Shown one piece after another: positions 1 to 8,200 of a DNA stretch of 64,000 bases. Position numbers and translations under genes: made by a program. The DNA comes from Candidatus Omnitrophota bacterium. Lineage in GTDB: Bacteria > Omnitrophota > Gorgyraeia > Zapsychrales > Zapsychraceae. The notes beneath the pieces were generated by a model, which saw nothing but the letters and a program-made list of their open reading frames with translations, had not been told where the DNA came from and did not search any database. The stretch spans positions 1,240,001 to 1,304,000 of the forward strand of contig JACKFL010000005.1 in assembly GCA_020632495.1 (NCBI GenBank), in the 5' to 3' direction. The first letter of the stretch is position 1; the number at the start of each line of letters is the position of its first letter.

Positions 1-360
1 TTGGCCGACCTGTTCACGCCGGTCAAGCTGACCTGTGAACTGACCGCCGGGGTGGGGTATGACGACCAGTGTTCCGAAGATCACATCCGTTTCGTCAAAA
101 AGTGGTTCCATCGCGACGCGGCCGTATTTCAGGAACTGGACAGCTGCGCGCGGACGGCGGCGACCGACAATAACCGGACCGTGTTCGATTCTTTGGAAAT
201 CGAGGAGGACGCGGCGGCGGTCACGGTCCGCTACACGATCACGCAGTGGAACCCCTTCGGCACCAAGACGGAATCGTTCGCCGACCGTTACGAATTGCAA
301 TACGACACCCTGCAACGGACCGCGCATGAGATCGTCGACAGCAATATCGCGCGTTTCTGA
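1..360 (+). CDS. Hypothetical protein, probably 5'-truncated by the window edge
   Basis: An open frame runs from the first base to a TGA at 358-360 and codes for about 119 residues. The first codon is TTG with no visible upstream context, so the true start probably lies outside the window. The sequence is soluble-looking, with two cysteines, a WFHRD segment and an acidic middle, and no signal peptide or membrane segment in the visible part. I recognise no family. Codon use is GC-rich like its neighbours, which supports real coding. It ends 49 bases before asnB, so it may share a transcript with it. Confidence 0.5.
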   Translation: MADLFTPVKLTCELTAGVGYDDQCSEDHIRFVKKWFHRDAAVFQELDSCARTAATDNNRTVFDSLEIEEDAAAVTVRYTITQWNPFGTKTESFADRYELQYDTLQRTAHEIVDSNIARF

Positions 361-409
361 GGCGGCGGTTTGATCCATTTCCATTAACCTTTACAGAGAA
401 TATTCCCAT

Positions 410-2308
410 ATGTGCGGAATCGCCGGATTTTGGCAGCGGGATAACATCCCTGCGGACGCGGCCGTGGTCGAACGTATGGTCGATGCCATGGCCCATCGCG
501 GTCCCGATGATCGCGGCGTATTCGTCCGTGAGGGAATCGGCCTGGGTCATACCCGATTGAGTATCATGGACTTGTCCGAACGCGGTCATCAGCCGTTTGT
601 GACCGCCGACGGCCTAGGCGTCCTCGTCTTTAACGGAGAAATCTACAATTTTCGCGAGCTCAAACAGCGGCTCGGCGCAGAAGGCATCACATTCAAAAGT
701 GCCTCCGACACCGAAGTCCTGTTGTACGCGCTGCACCGGTGGGGAGCGCCGGCTGCCGTCCCGCAACTCGACGGTATCTTTGCCTTTGCCTATTATGATT
801 TGCGCGACGGCACGCTGTGGCTGGCGCGCGATCGCGTCGGTGTTAAACCCTTGTACTGGAGCCGGCGCAACGGCACGGTCGTGTTTTCCTCCGAGATCAA
901 GGCGCTGTTCGTTCATCCCGAAATTCCCAAGGTCCGTGACGACCACGCGTTGACCACGCAGGCGGTCTTCATGCGCGTCGACGGGGACTGGACACCCTTC
1001 GCCGGTGTGGAATGTCTGACCCCGGGCTCACTGACCAAGATCACTCCGGAGGCTATCACTACGGACATCTATTATGACCTGTACCGCGATCTTGATGTGG
1101 AGCGTATTCTCGCCAACGCCGGCCGGCCTTTTGCCGAACAGCTGGCCGAATTCGAGGCGCTCTTTCGCGACGTTATCGAACGGCAGTTGATGAGCGACGC
1201 TCCGGTGGCGGTGATGTGCAGCGGCGGCATCGACTCGAGCTACGTGACGGCGGTCGGCGCGGAATTCAAACCCGACCTCACCGCTTACGTGGCGGATCTG
1301 TCCGGGGCCGGCATCCACGAGGCGGTGAAGGCGCAGGCCGTGGCCGACAAGGCCGGCATCGAACTGCGCCGGGTCCCGATCGATCAGGAACGCTATCTGC
1401 GTTATTGGCCGCGGGCGATCCACGCCAACGACCAGCCGATCTTTTTTCCGCAAAACGTGATGTGGATGATCGTCAGCTCGGTGGTACAAGCCGACGGGTT
1501 CAAGGTGCTCTTGGCCGGAGAAGGGTCGGATGAAGTCTTCGGCGGCTACCGCTGGCAAAAGAGTACCTACGATATGTGGCGCGGGCGGCGGTTTCAACTC
1601 CAACCGTGGCTGAACAATAAAGTCAGCCGCAAGATCGCCGCACTGCTCGCCCCGTTATGGCCCGGGCAGGATGTTGGGAAGTGGGATCTGCATCCCTTTT
1701 TTCGCGAACCCCTGGAGTCGAATATTCTGTACTCCGACGCGGCCATGGCGCCGCTCGATGGACTGCAGCGCCGATTGCGTCAGCGCCAGATTTATCAAAA
1801 ACTGGCGGCGGTCAAACCCGCGGCCGAGCGTGCGTTTCTGGCGCGCGGTATCGACGACTTTTACACGCACCTGCGCACCTGCCTGCGCTCGAGCGACAAG
1901 ATGGGCATGGCGGTCGCCATTGAGACGCGCGTGCCTTTTCTGGCCAACGCGGTGATCGATTTCGGGTATCACCTCAACTTCGCCGCCAAGTGGACAGGAG
2001 AGGAGCAGAAATACATCGTCCGGCAGGCCAGCCTCAAGAAGATCCCGCGCGAGAACGTGTACGCACCCAAGATCGGCTTCGGATGTTCGCATGATTTTTG
2101 GCGAAAGGGCGCATATTTCATCCGCGGCGGGATGTTCGCCGAGGCCATGAAGTGGGACCGCGCCGCCCAGGACGCGGTGATCGAGGCCTTACGGGAAGAC
2201 ACCTACCGTATGCACGTGTATATCGGGTTCGAGATGTGGTATCAGATGTATTTCAACGGTAAAACCCCTGAACAAATGAGCGAGCGGTTGCTTGCGGAGT
2301 TAGTTTGA
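410..2308 (+). CDS. asnB: Asparagine synthetase, glutamine-hydrolysing
   Basis: This 632-residue protein should make asparagine from aspartate, ATP and glutamine in the cytoplasm. The N-terminus MCGIAGFW places the nucleophilic Cys2 of the class II glutamine amidotransferase domain, followed by the HRGPDD and FNGEIYN signatures. The synthetase half begins near residue 235, with the pyrophosphate loop SGGIDSS at about residues 270-276 and GEGSDEVFGGY further on. Length is normal for bacterial AsnB. Paralogues of this family also amidate sugars or peptides in surface-polysaccharide clusters, but no such genes are adjacent. The start is fixed by the need for Cys2; the upstream sequence has only a weak purine-rich site. 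Confidence 0.93.
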   Translation: MCGIAGFWQRDNIPADAAVVERMVDAMAHRGPDDRGVFVREGIGLGHTRLSIMDLSERGHQPFVTADGLGVLVFNGEIYNFRELKQRLGAEGITFKSASDTEVLLYALHRWGAPAAVPQLDGIFAFAYYDLRDGTLWLARDRVGVKPLYWSRRNGTVVFSSEIKALFVHPEIPKVRDDHALTTQAVFMRVDGDWTPFAGVECLTPGSLTKITPEAITTDIYYDLYRDLDVERILANAGRPFAEQLAEFEALFRDVIERQLMSDAPVAVMCSGGIDSSYVTAVGAEFKPDLTAYVADLSGAGIHEAVKAQAVADKAGIELRRVPIDQERYLRYWPRAIHANDQPIFFPQNVMWMIVSSVVQADGFKVLLAGEGSDEVFGGYRWQKSTYDMWRGRRFQLQPWLNNKVSRKIAALLAPLWPGQDVGKWDLHPFFREPLESNILYSDAAMAPLDGLQRRLRQRQIYQKLAAVKPAAERAFLARGIDDFYTHLRTCLRSSDKMGMAVAIETRVPFLANAVIDFGYHLNFAAKWTGEEQKYIVRQASLKKIPRENVYAPKIGFGCSHDFWRKGAYFIRGGMFAEAMKWDRAAQDAVIEALREDTYRMHVYIGFEMWYQMYFNGKTPEQMSERLLAELV

Positions 2309-2407
2309 CGGGACAGTTGACCCAAAGCGAAATCTCCCCTAAAATCATCCCACATAATCATATTTGTGAAATATATGTTTAATCAGCGGATACTGTACAT
2401 TTCCCAA

Positions 2408-2427
2408 ATCCCGTATCACTTATCCCG
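2408..2427. repeat. Intergenic 7-bp repeat array (reverse orientation)
   Basis: Read on the minus strand the sequence is CGGGATA, AGTGATA, CGGGAT, i.e. consecutive 7-bp units. Nearly the same units occur at 11607-11640. It lies just upstream of the pdxH start. Confidence 0.6.
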
Positions 2428-2439
2428 AAACAGCACGAC

Positions 2440-3102
2440 ATGAAAAACGAACCCATCATCAAGAAAACGCTCCGCACCCTCCGCCGGGCGGTGAACCAGT
2501 CCGGGTTGGATGAAAAAGACGCGGGCCCGGATCCGATCGCGTTGTTCGAAAAATGGATCGTCGCGGCCGTGGAGAAGGAGGCGTTTGAACCCAACGCGAT
2601 GGTGTTAGCCACCGCGTCGCCGGACGGTCATCCCACCGCGCGCACCGTTTTGCTCAAGGACTACGGACCGGACGGGTTTGTCTTCTTTACCAACTATGCC
2701 AGCCGCAAGGGGGAGCAGTTGACCGCCAATCCCCGCGCGAGCCTCGTGTTTTATTGGGGAATCCTGATGCGTCAAGTCCTTATTGACGGGACCATAGCCA
2801 GGACCGACCGGCAAACTTCTGAAGAGTACTTTCATTCCCGCCCGCGCGGCAGTCAGCTGGCCGCGCTCGTCTCCGCCCAGAGCCGCCCCGTCGCCAATCG
2901 CGCAGAGCTCGAACAGCTGCTCAAAGACGCTGAAGAGAAGTACAAAGACAGCGAAGTCCCATGCCCGGAAGGCTGGGGCGGTTATGTCCTGAATCCCGCA
3001 CGCATCGAATTCTGGCAAGGCCGGGCGGATAGGGTGCATGATCGGTTGTGCTATACGCGCAACGGTGAGGGGGCGTGGAAGCTGGAACGCCTAGCGCCAT
3101 GA
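2440..3102 (+). CDS. pdxH: Pyridoxamine/pyridoxine 5'-phosphate oxidase
   Basis: A 220-residue flavoprotein of the PNPOx family, expected to oxidise pyridoxamine or pyridoxine 5'-phosphate to pyridoxal 5'-phosphate with FMN. Visible family features are the opening DPIALFEKWIVAAVEKE, the FMN-binding stretch PTARTVLLK, the YASRKGEQL segment, and the C-terminal EFWQGRADRVHDR signature with the final RLAP, which is typical of true PdxH. Length matches the family. No strong Shine-Dalgarno sequence precedes the ATG; a 7-bp repeat array lies 13 bases upstream. It would supply cofactor for PLP enzymes such as the fold-III decarboxylase at 18499, though they are not in one operon. Confidence 0.93.
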   Translation: MKNEPIIKKTLRTLRRAVNQSGLDEKDAGPDPIALFEKWIVAAVEKEAFEPNAMVLATASPDGHPTARTVLLKDYGPDGFVFFTNYASRKGEQLTANPRASLVFYWGILMRQVLIDGTIARTDRQTSEEYFHSRPRGSQLAALVSAQSRPVANRAELEQLLKDAEEKYKDSEVPCPEGWGGYVLNPARIEFWQGRADRVHDRLCYTRNGEGAWKLERLAP

Positions 3103-3461
3103 GGGGCGCCCTAAGGACAACAGGGTGATGTTTTCATGTTGCGCGTTCGGTGATGTGTGATGGTGCCAGTCGATGCGCGGCGTGATGGTCTGGGCGGCAC
3201 ATTACAGCGCAGATGGAGTTTCATGACCAAAGCGTAATCCTCACATAATACGACCATCACTCACCACCCATCACTCACCACCCAGGTGCCACCCCGCACA
3301 CATCGAGAATTTACACTAGGTTTACAAGTATTTACATCCCCATGACAACTCCCCCCGCGGATTGTGCGAAACTTTTAGCGGTTGATTTGATTCCGCGGTC
3401 CGCAGTTCTTTCCCAGGGTCGTTGATATAGACGTGACCAACTTTCTTTGAGGAGATTTCGC
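3103..3461. other. Intergenic region with inverted 7-bp repeat blocks
   Basis: No gene is visible in these 359 bases. It holds a forward block of GTGATG-type units at 3148-3164 and a reverse block at 3254-3284. The Shine-Dalgarno sequence of the next gene, GAGGAG, is at 3449-3454. Confidence 0.6.
3254..3284. repeat. 14-bp direct repeat built from 7-bp units
   Basis: CCATCACTCACCAC occurs twice in perfect tandem (3254-3267 and 3268-3281) followed by CCA. Each 14-mer is two related 7-mers. It is the reverse-orientation counterpart of the forward block at 3148-3164. Confidence 0.75.
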
Positions 3462-4856
3462 ATGCCGAATAAAAGTGTCTTGTTTGTATCGCTCTTCAGT
3501 GTTTCACTCATCCTGGCCCTCATCGGATTTACCGCCGTCCCCGACACTTATGGTTCCCGCGTCGACGGGACCGGACCCGCCGGTCCGCAACGGACTTACG
3601 ACAAAGGCTCCGTTTCCATGTATTACGAATACGACCAACCAGCCGTGCTGGCGCGGCAGGACCAACGTATCATTCTGCGGGTGGGGGCCAGGGCCCTGCG
3701 CCGGGCCAAAGACGACGAACGTCTTCCGCTGAATGTCGCCATCGTTCTCGACAAGTCCGGATCGATGCGCAGCCAAAATAAAATCGAACATGCCAAGCAA
3801 GGCGCGATCGATATGCTCAGTTATCTCGATGAGGATGATATCGTGTCCGTTGTCATCTTTGCCGACTACGCCCAAATTGTCGTCCCGGCCGGTCCGCTCA
3901 CCGATAAAGCGGGGGTAGTCCGCACTATCCAAAGCATACGCGCCGACGGCTCCACGGCACTGTACAGCGGTATTTCGCTCGGCGCGCGGGAGGTGGCGAG
4001 GCACGCTTCTTCCGATTATCTGAACCGCATCGTGCTGCTCTCCGACGGATTGGCCAATGTCGGGCCGCAGAGCAATGCCGAAATCTTCCGGCTGGCCGAA
4101 AACTTCATGGGCGACGGTGTCCATTGTTCGGCGATCGGTGTGGGGCTCGACTTCAATGAACAATTGCTGTCCGGACTGGCGGAAAACAGCGGCGGCAATT
4201 ATTACTATGCCCGCAACGGTGATGATCTGCCCGGGATCTTTGAACGCGAAGTCAGCCGCAGCACGACGGTGATCGCCAAAGACATCCGCATCAAAGTCTA
4301 CGCCGCCAACGGCAGCCGGCTGGCCGGTGTCATCGGGCCGGCCACCGAACAGAGTCCGCGCGTTGCCGAAACGTGGATCCCGTTTTTGTACGGGGGCGAC
4401 GACAAGTACCGGCTTATCGAGCTCGATCTTCCGCGGCTGGCGCCCGGCGACGGGCGGCAGGTCGCGCAATTGACGATCGAGTACTTTGATCCGGTCCATC
4501 ATATTACGCAATCTGTGGACGTTCCGTTACGGCTGGACGTAACGACCGACGAGCGGTTGGTCAGCCGGCGGCAGAATACAGGTGTGATCAAGGATGCCTA
4601 TCTGCGCCGTATGGCCGAACGCAAACAGGAGGCCGTGGCATATGCCCGCCGCGGTGATTACCGGGGGGCATCGCGGATCCTGGTGCAAACCAGCGTGGAA
4701 CTTGAGAGCGCGGCGGAGAAGTACAAGGATGATGATCTGTACCGGGCCTCCCGGCAAAACCGCTGGCAGTCGCAGAAGGTTTTGCAGGATCAGGAATACG
4801 ATCGGGAGCTGATGAATTCCGAGATCATGAATATTAATCAGGAGTTTTGGGGGTGA
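3462..4856 (+). CDS. Exported VWA-domain protein
   Basis: This protein of about 464 residues has an N-terminal hydrophobic signal segment (residues 1-25). A von Willebrand factor A domain follows: the MIDAS motif DKSGS starts near residue 97, a threonine-containing strand (DGSTALYSG) lies near 165, and SDGLANVG near 195. The remaining C-terminal half is beta-rich, then charged and helical. VWA proteins of this type bind a metal and mediate protein contacts at or outside the cell envelope. I chose ATG 3462 because GAGGAG (3449-3454) precedes it at normal spacing; the in-frame TTG at 3447 overlaps that site. It stands alone, flanked by repeat-rich intergenic DNA on both sides. Confidence 0.85.
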   Translation: MPNKSVLFVSLFSVSLILALIGFTAVPDTYGSRVDGTGPAGPQRTYDKGSVSMYYEYDQPAVLARQDQRIILRVGARALRRAKDDERLPLNVAIVLDKSGSMRSQNKIEHAKQGAIDMLSYLDEDDIVSVVIFADYAQIVVPAGPLTDKAGVVRTIQSIRADGSTALYSGISLGAREVARHASSDYLNRIVLLSDGLANVGPQSNAEIFRLAENFMGDGVHCSAIGVGLDFNEQLLSGLAENSGGNYYYARNGDDLPGIFEREVSRSTTVIAKDIRIKVYAANGSRLAGVIGPATEQSPRVAETWIPFLYGGDDKYRLIELDLPRLAPGDGRQVAQLTIEYFDPVHHITQSVDVPLRLDVTTDERLVSRRQNTGVIKDAYLRRMAERKQEAVAYARRGDYRGASRILVQTSVELESAAEKYKDDDLYRASRQNRWQSQKVLQDQEYDRELMNSEIMNINQEFWG

Positions 4857-4862
4857 CACAGT

Positions 4863-4974
4863 GCTGAGTGATGGGTGATGAGTGATGAAAGTATTCGACG
4901 CGGCGGGTTATTCGCCCGGCTGCCACAGCCCCTTGCTGACATCACTCAGCACCCATCACTCATCACTTATCAGG
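4863..4974. repeat. Inverted pair of 7-bp repeat blocks
   Basis: A forward block (4863-4888, units of the RGTGATG type) is followed by a reverse block (4941-4974). Bases 4866-4887 and 4940-4961 are inverted copies over 22 bp with one mismatch, enclosing a 52-base loop. The pair lies directly behind the VWA gene and could form a long hairpin at the end of its transcript. Confidence 0.7.
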
Positions 4975-4994
4975 CATCCCGAAGCACCCACCCC

Positions 4995-5045
4995 GCCGGG
5001 ATATCCCGGCCGGAGAGGCTCCGCTGGCGTTAACTCTCCGGCCGG
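4995..5045. repeat. Palindrome and 12-bp inverted repeat
   Basis: Bases 4995-5010 are a perfect 16-bp palindrome (GCCGGGATATCCCGGC). Overlapping it, CCGGCCGGAGAG (5006-5017) and CTCTCCGGCCGG (5034-5045) form a 12-bp stem with a 16-base loop. No long T run follows, so it is not a standard terminator. It may be a REP-like element or a protein site. Confidence 0.7.
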
Positions 5046-5066
5046 TCCCCGGCGGCCCTTTAGTAT

Positions 5067-5095
5067 TTGATATTATAGGAATACTATGATATCTT
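5067..5095 (+). promoter_or_regulatory. Candidate sigma70-type promoter for the 5223 gene
   Basis: TTGATA at 5067-5072 and TATCTT at 5090-5095 are separated by 17 bases, in an AT-rich stretch after the GC-rich palindromes. It would give a leader of about 120 bases. Confidence 0.4.
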
Positions 5096-5222
5096 AGGAG
5101 TGTCCTGCGGGACAAACATTCCCCAATCCTACCGAATTCTTATCCGACTTTAGTTGCAGCTTTTTGTCCTTCCGGGCCGCTTTGTGTTCCGGAATTTATT
5201 GGCACCAAAGGTGTAAACATCA

Positions 5223-8200
5223 ATGTTTATTAGACTTACAAGAAATAATCCGGCTGTCCGGCCGCTGGTCGCGATGCTGCTGATCGCCCTGCTCGGGGGG
5301 CTGATTACGCCGCCTGCCGTGCGGGCTGAGACGGTCCTCGACCTGCCCGAACCCGGCAGTCTGGTGACACTCAGCGCGCCTTACGCGCCCGCACAGCTGA
5401 TGGGAATCAACGTCGACCCGCGCCGGCCGCTGGCCTTTGATTTCATCATCGATCAGGGCGACGACCGCCTGGAGGGGGACCATCTTCAGCAGGAAGGGGC
5501 GCGGCTGGTGAAGTATTTTCTGGCCTCACTGACCGTTCCGGAGGACGAGATGTGGGTCAATCTTTCTCCATACGAGGAAAACCGCATTATTCCCGCGGAT
5601 TTCGGCCGCACCCAAATGGGCCGTGACCTGCTCGCCCTGGACTACATGCTCAAGCAATTGTCATCCTCTTTGATGCATCCGGACGACCGTTTGGGCAGCG
5701 ATTTCTGGCAACGCGTCCACCAAAAGGCGCAGGAGCGTTTCGGCACCACCGACATCCCGGTCAACACCTTCAATAAAATCTGGATCGTTCCCGAGCAGGC
5801 CACGGTTTATGAACATCCCGGCGGCGCGTTCATCGTGGACAGTCATCTGAAGGTCATGCTCGAAGAAGATTACCTGGCGCTGCAGGCCAATCAGGACAGC
5901 ACCAAACATGGTCTGGGGGATATGACCGTCGATAAGATCGAGGTGATCAGCGGGGTATCCGGGGAGATTGTGCGTTCGGTCCTGCTGCCGGAGATCGAAC
6001 GGGAGGTCAACTCCGGCCGGACCTTCGCCAAACTGCGGCAGATTTATCATGCCATGCTGCTGGCGTCTTGGTACAAGAAGCGGTTGAAGGAGAGTTTTCT
6101 GGGTCAGATTTACGTCGACAAAAAACGCGTGGAAGGGATCGATATCCGCGACCGGGAAATCAACCACAAAATATATGAACAGTACGTCGCGTCTTTCAAG
6201 AAAGGCGTGTTCAACATGATCAAAGAAGACACCGATCCGGCGACGCATGAGGTGATTCCGCGCAAGTATTTTTCCGGCGGGGTGGAACTCAACGGCGACC
6301 AGGCCACGCTTTCCGCCGTCGACACGGCCGGTGACGCCGCGCTGCGCGAACGCGTCCGGTCGGCGGCACGACGCCTGCAGACGGGACTGCGAATGACCGT
6401 CGGATTGAACGAGGCCGGTGCCCAGCGCAACGACCGCGCCATGCTCAGCCACGACCAGGCCGTGGTCGAAGGCGTCGCCCAACGGGTGGCCCGGGAGGAG
6501 GCGGACGAAACCTCCGAGGCGTTCCGGCAGTGGTACGACGAGATTCTGGGGGCCTTTCGATTGCGCTTCCGCATGATCAGCGGATATCTTGAGGGAGACG
6601 ACAATCACAGTCTGGAAGCCTATCTGCAACTCAACCGCAACGATGTGATCAATTTATTCGATGCCCGCAATCTCCTCAAGAAACCGGACGACTCCGGCCG
6701 GCCGACCCTGCTGGAGCTGGGGTCCGGTGACACCCGGGTGGCCCTGGCGATCGCGCAGCTCAATCCCGGCATGGACGTCATCGCAACCGACATCTGGCAG
6801 ACCGATCCCAAGGATTCCCTGCGCCAGTATGTGGCCGATGCGCAGGCCTTTGAAGACGGGCTGCTCCCTGCCCAGACAACGCAACTGTCCAACCTCGCGG
6901 CGGTCCGCGCGCAGGCCGATCTCATCGGTCATTTACCCGACGGATCGCTCGACTATATTCTCCTGGTGAATCCCTCCCGCGGCGCCATCTATGATTTGGT
7001 GGTGATGGCCCGGGAATTCGGTTTGGCCGACAAACTGCGGCCCGGGGGCCAGATCATAATGAAGGCCACGAATGCCGTGGAACCGTTTTTCGATCTCATG
7101 AATGACAGTTTTCACTTTTTGGCCGTCGACGGATTTGAGTTTCTCGGTGTAGATTTGCATGCCGAGTCCGCGTGGCAGGAAGATTTTCTGAAAGGCAATG
7201 TCTATGTCGGTTCCCGGCTGGAGGATATGCTCGGTGAGTTGTATCAACTGGACGTCCCGCGACAAAAGTCCGGCGACAATGCTGTTCTGGCGATGGTGGC
7301 GGATATGGCCACGCGTTACCATATGGAGTCCAACATGGTGGAAAGCATAATCGCCAATAACCTGGACGTCGATACATTTATCGACGGACTCATTGCGGAA
7401 ATTAAGATCCGGAATCCCGCCAGCGGGATGACACCGGAGATCATGCAAAAATACCTGCGGCGGCGCGGTTATCTGATCGCGGGTATTCTCGACCAGCAGG
7501 TGGTGTCCGAGGCGTTTAACATGGTCGAGGAGCCGGTCAATCCCGCGGATGATCCGTGGGTGTATACCATCGACGGGGATGCCTATCAGGAAATTCTGCG
7601 GGGAGCACTCAATACCGGAAGCATGGCCCGTCAGCTGGCGCGGATGCGCGGTGTGGCGCGAAAGCTCTGGGACCTGCGGACAGGGGTCGGTATGTACATG
7701 AAATCGGCCGGGCCTCACACGCGGAAGTATCTTGATGAAATGGACGCGGCCGACCGGGAGCGGGTGGCGGAAATTCAGCAGATTTATGGAGTCACTGAAA
7801 GCGTTGCCGTGGCCCGTCTGTTGAATCAGAAAGATATCGATGAACGGCAGCGAGTGGCAATACGCTCGATGGAGCACACGGCTAGCGCCGCGGTCGACCC
7901 GTTCGGAAAACTGTCCGTCCTGGCTACTTGGTTTTCAACCGCAGCCATGGTCGGAGATTTTGACACGACGGTCCGTACCGAATTTCAGGGACTGCACCGG
8001 GACCTGCAACAACTGAACCTCGCGCTGCGGGCCTTCGCCTCACAGGATCCCATGCAACCTGATTTCCGTTATACCCGGATTTATGATTTCGAGGCTCGCT
8101 GGCAAAGTCTGGAGCGGACCATTCGTGATTATATGGGGCTCATCCGGGAAGTGGCCCAGCGCCCGACGACCCAATTGGAAGACAGCGAGCACATGGTAGA

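Noticed and set aside
3254..3284. CRISPR-like array
   Set aside because: The repeats are 7 or 14 bp, directly tandem and without spacers; no cas genes are nearby.
3504..4511. 335-codon frame opposite the VWA gene
   Set aside because: The VWA frame has a signal peptide, ribosome site and MIDAS motif; the reverse frame has none.
4995..5045. Intrinsic terminator
   Set aside because: Stem is good, but no T run follows on either strand.
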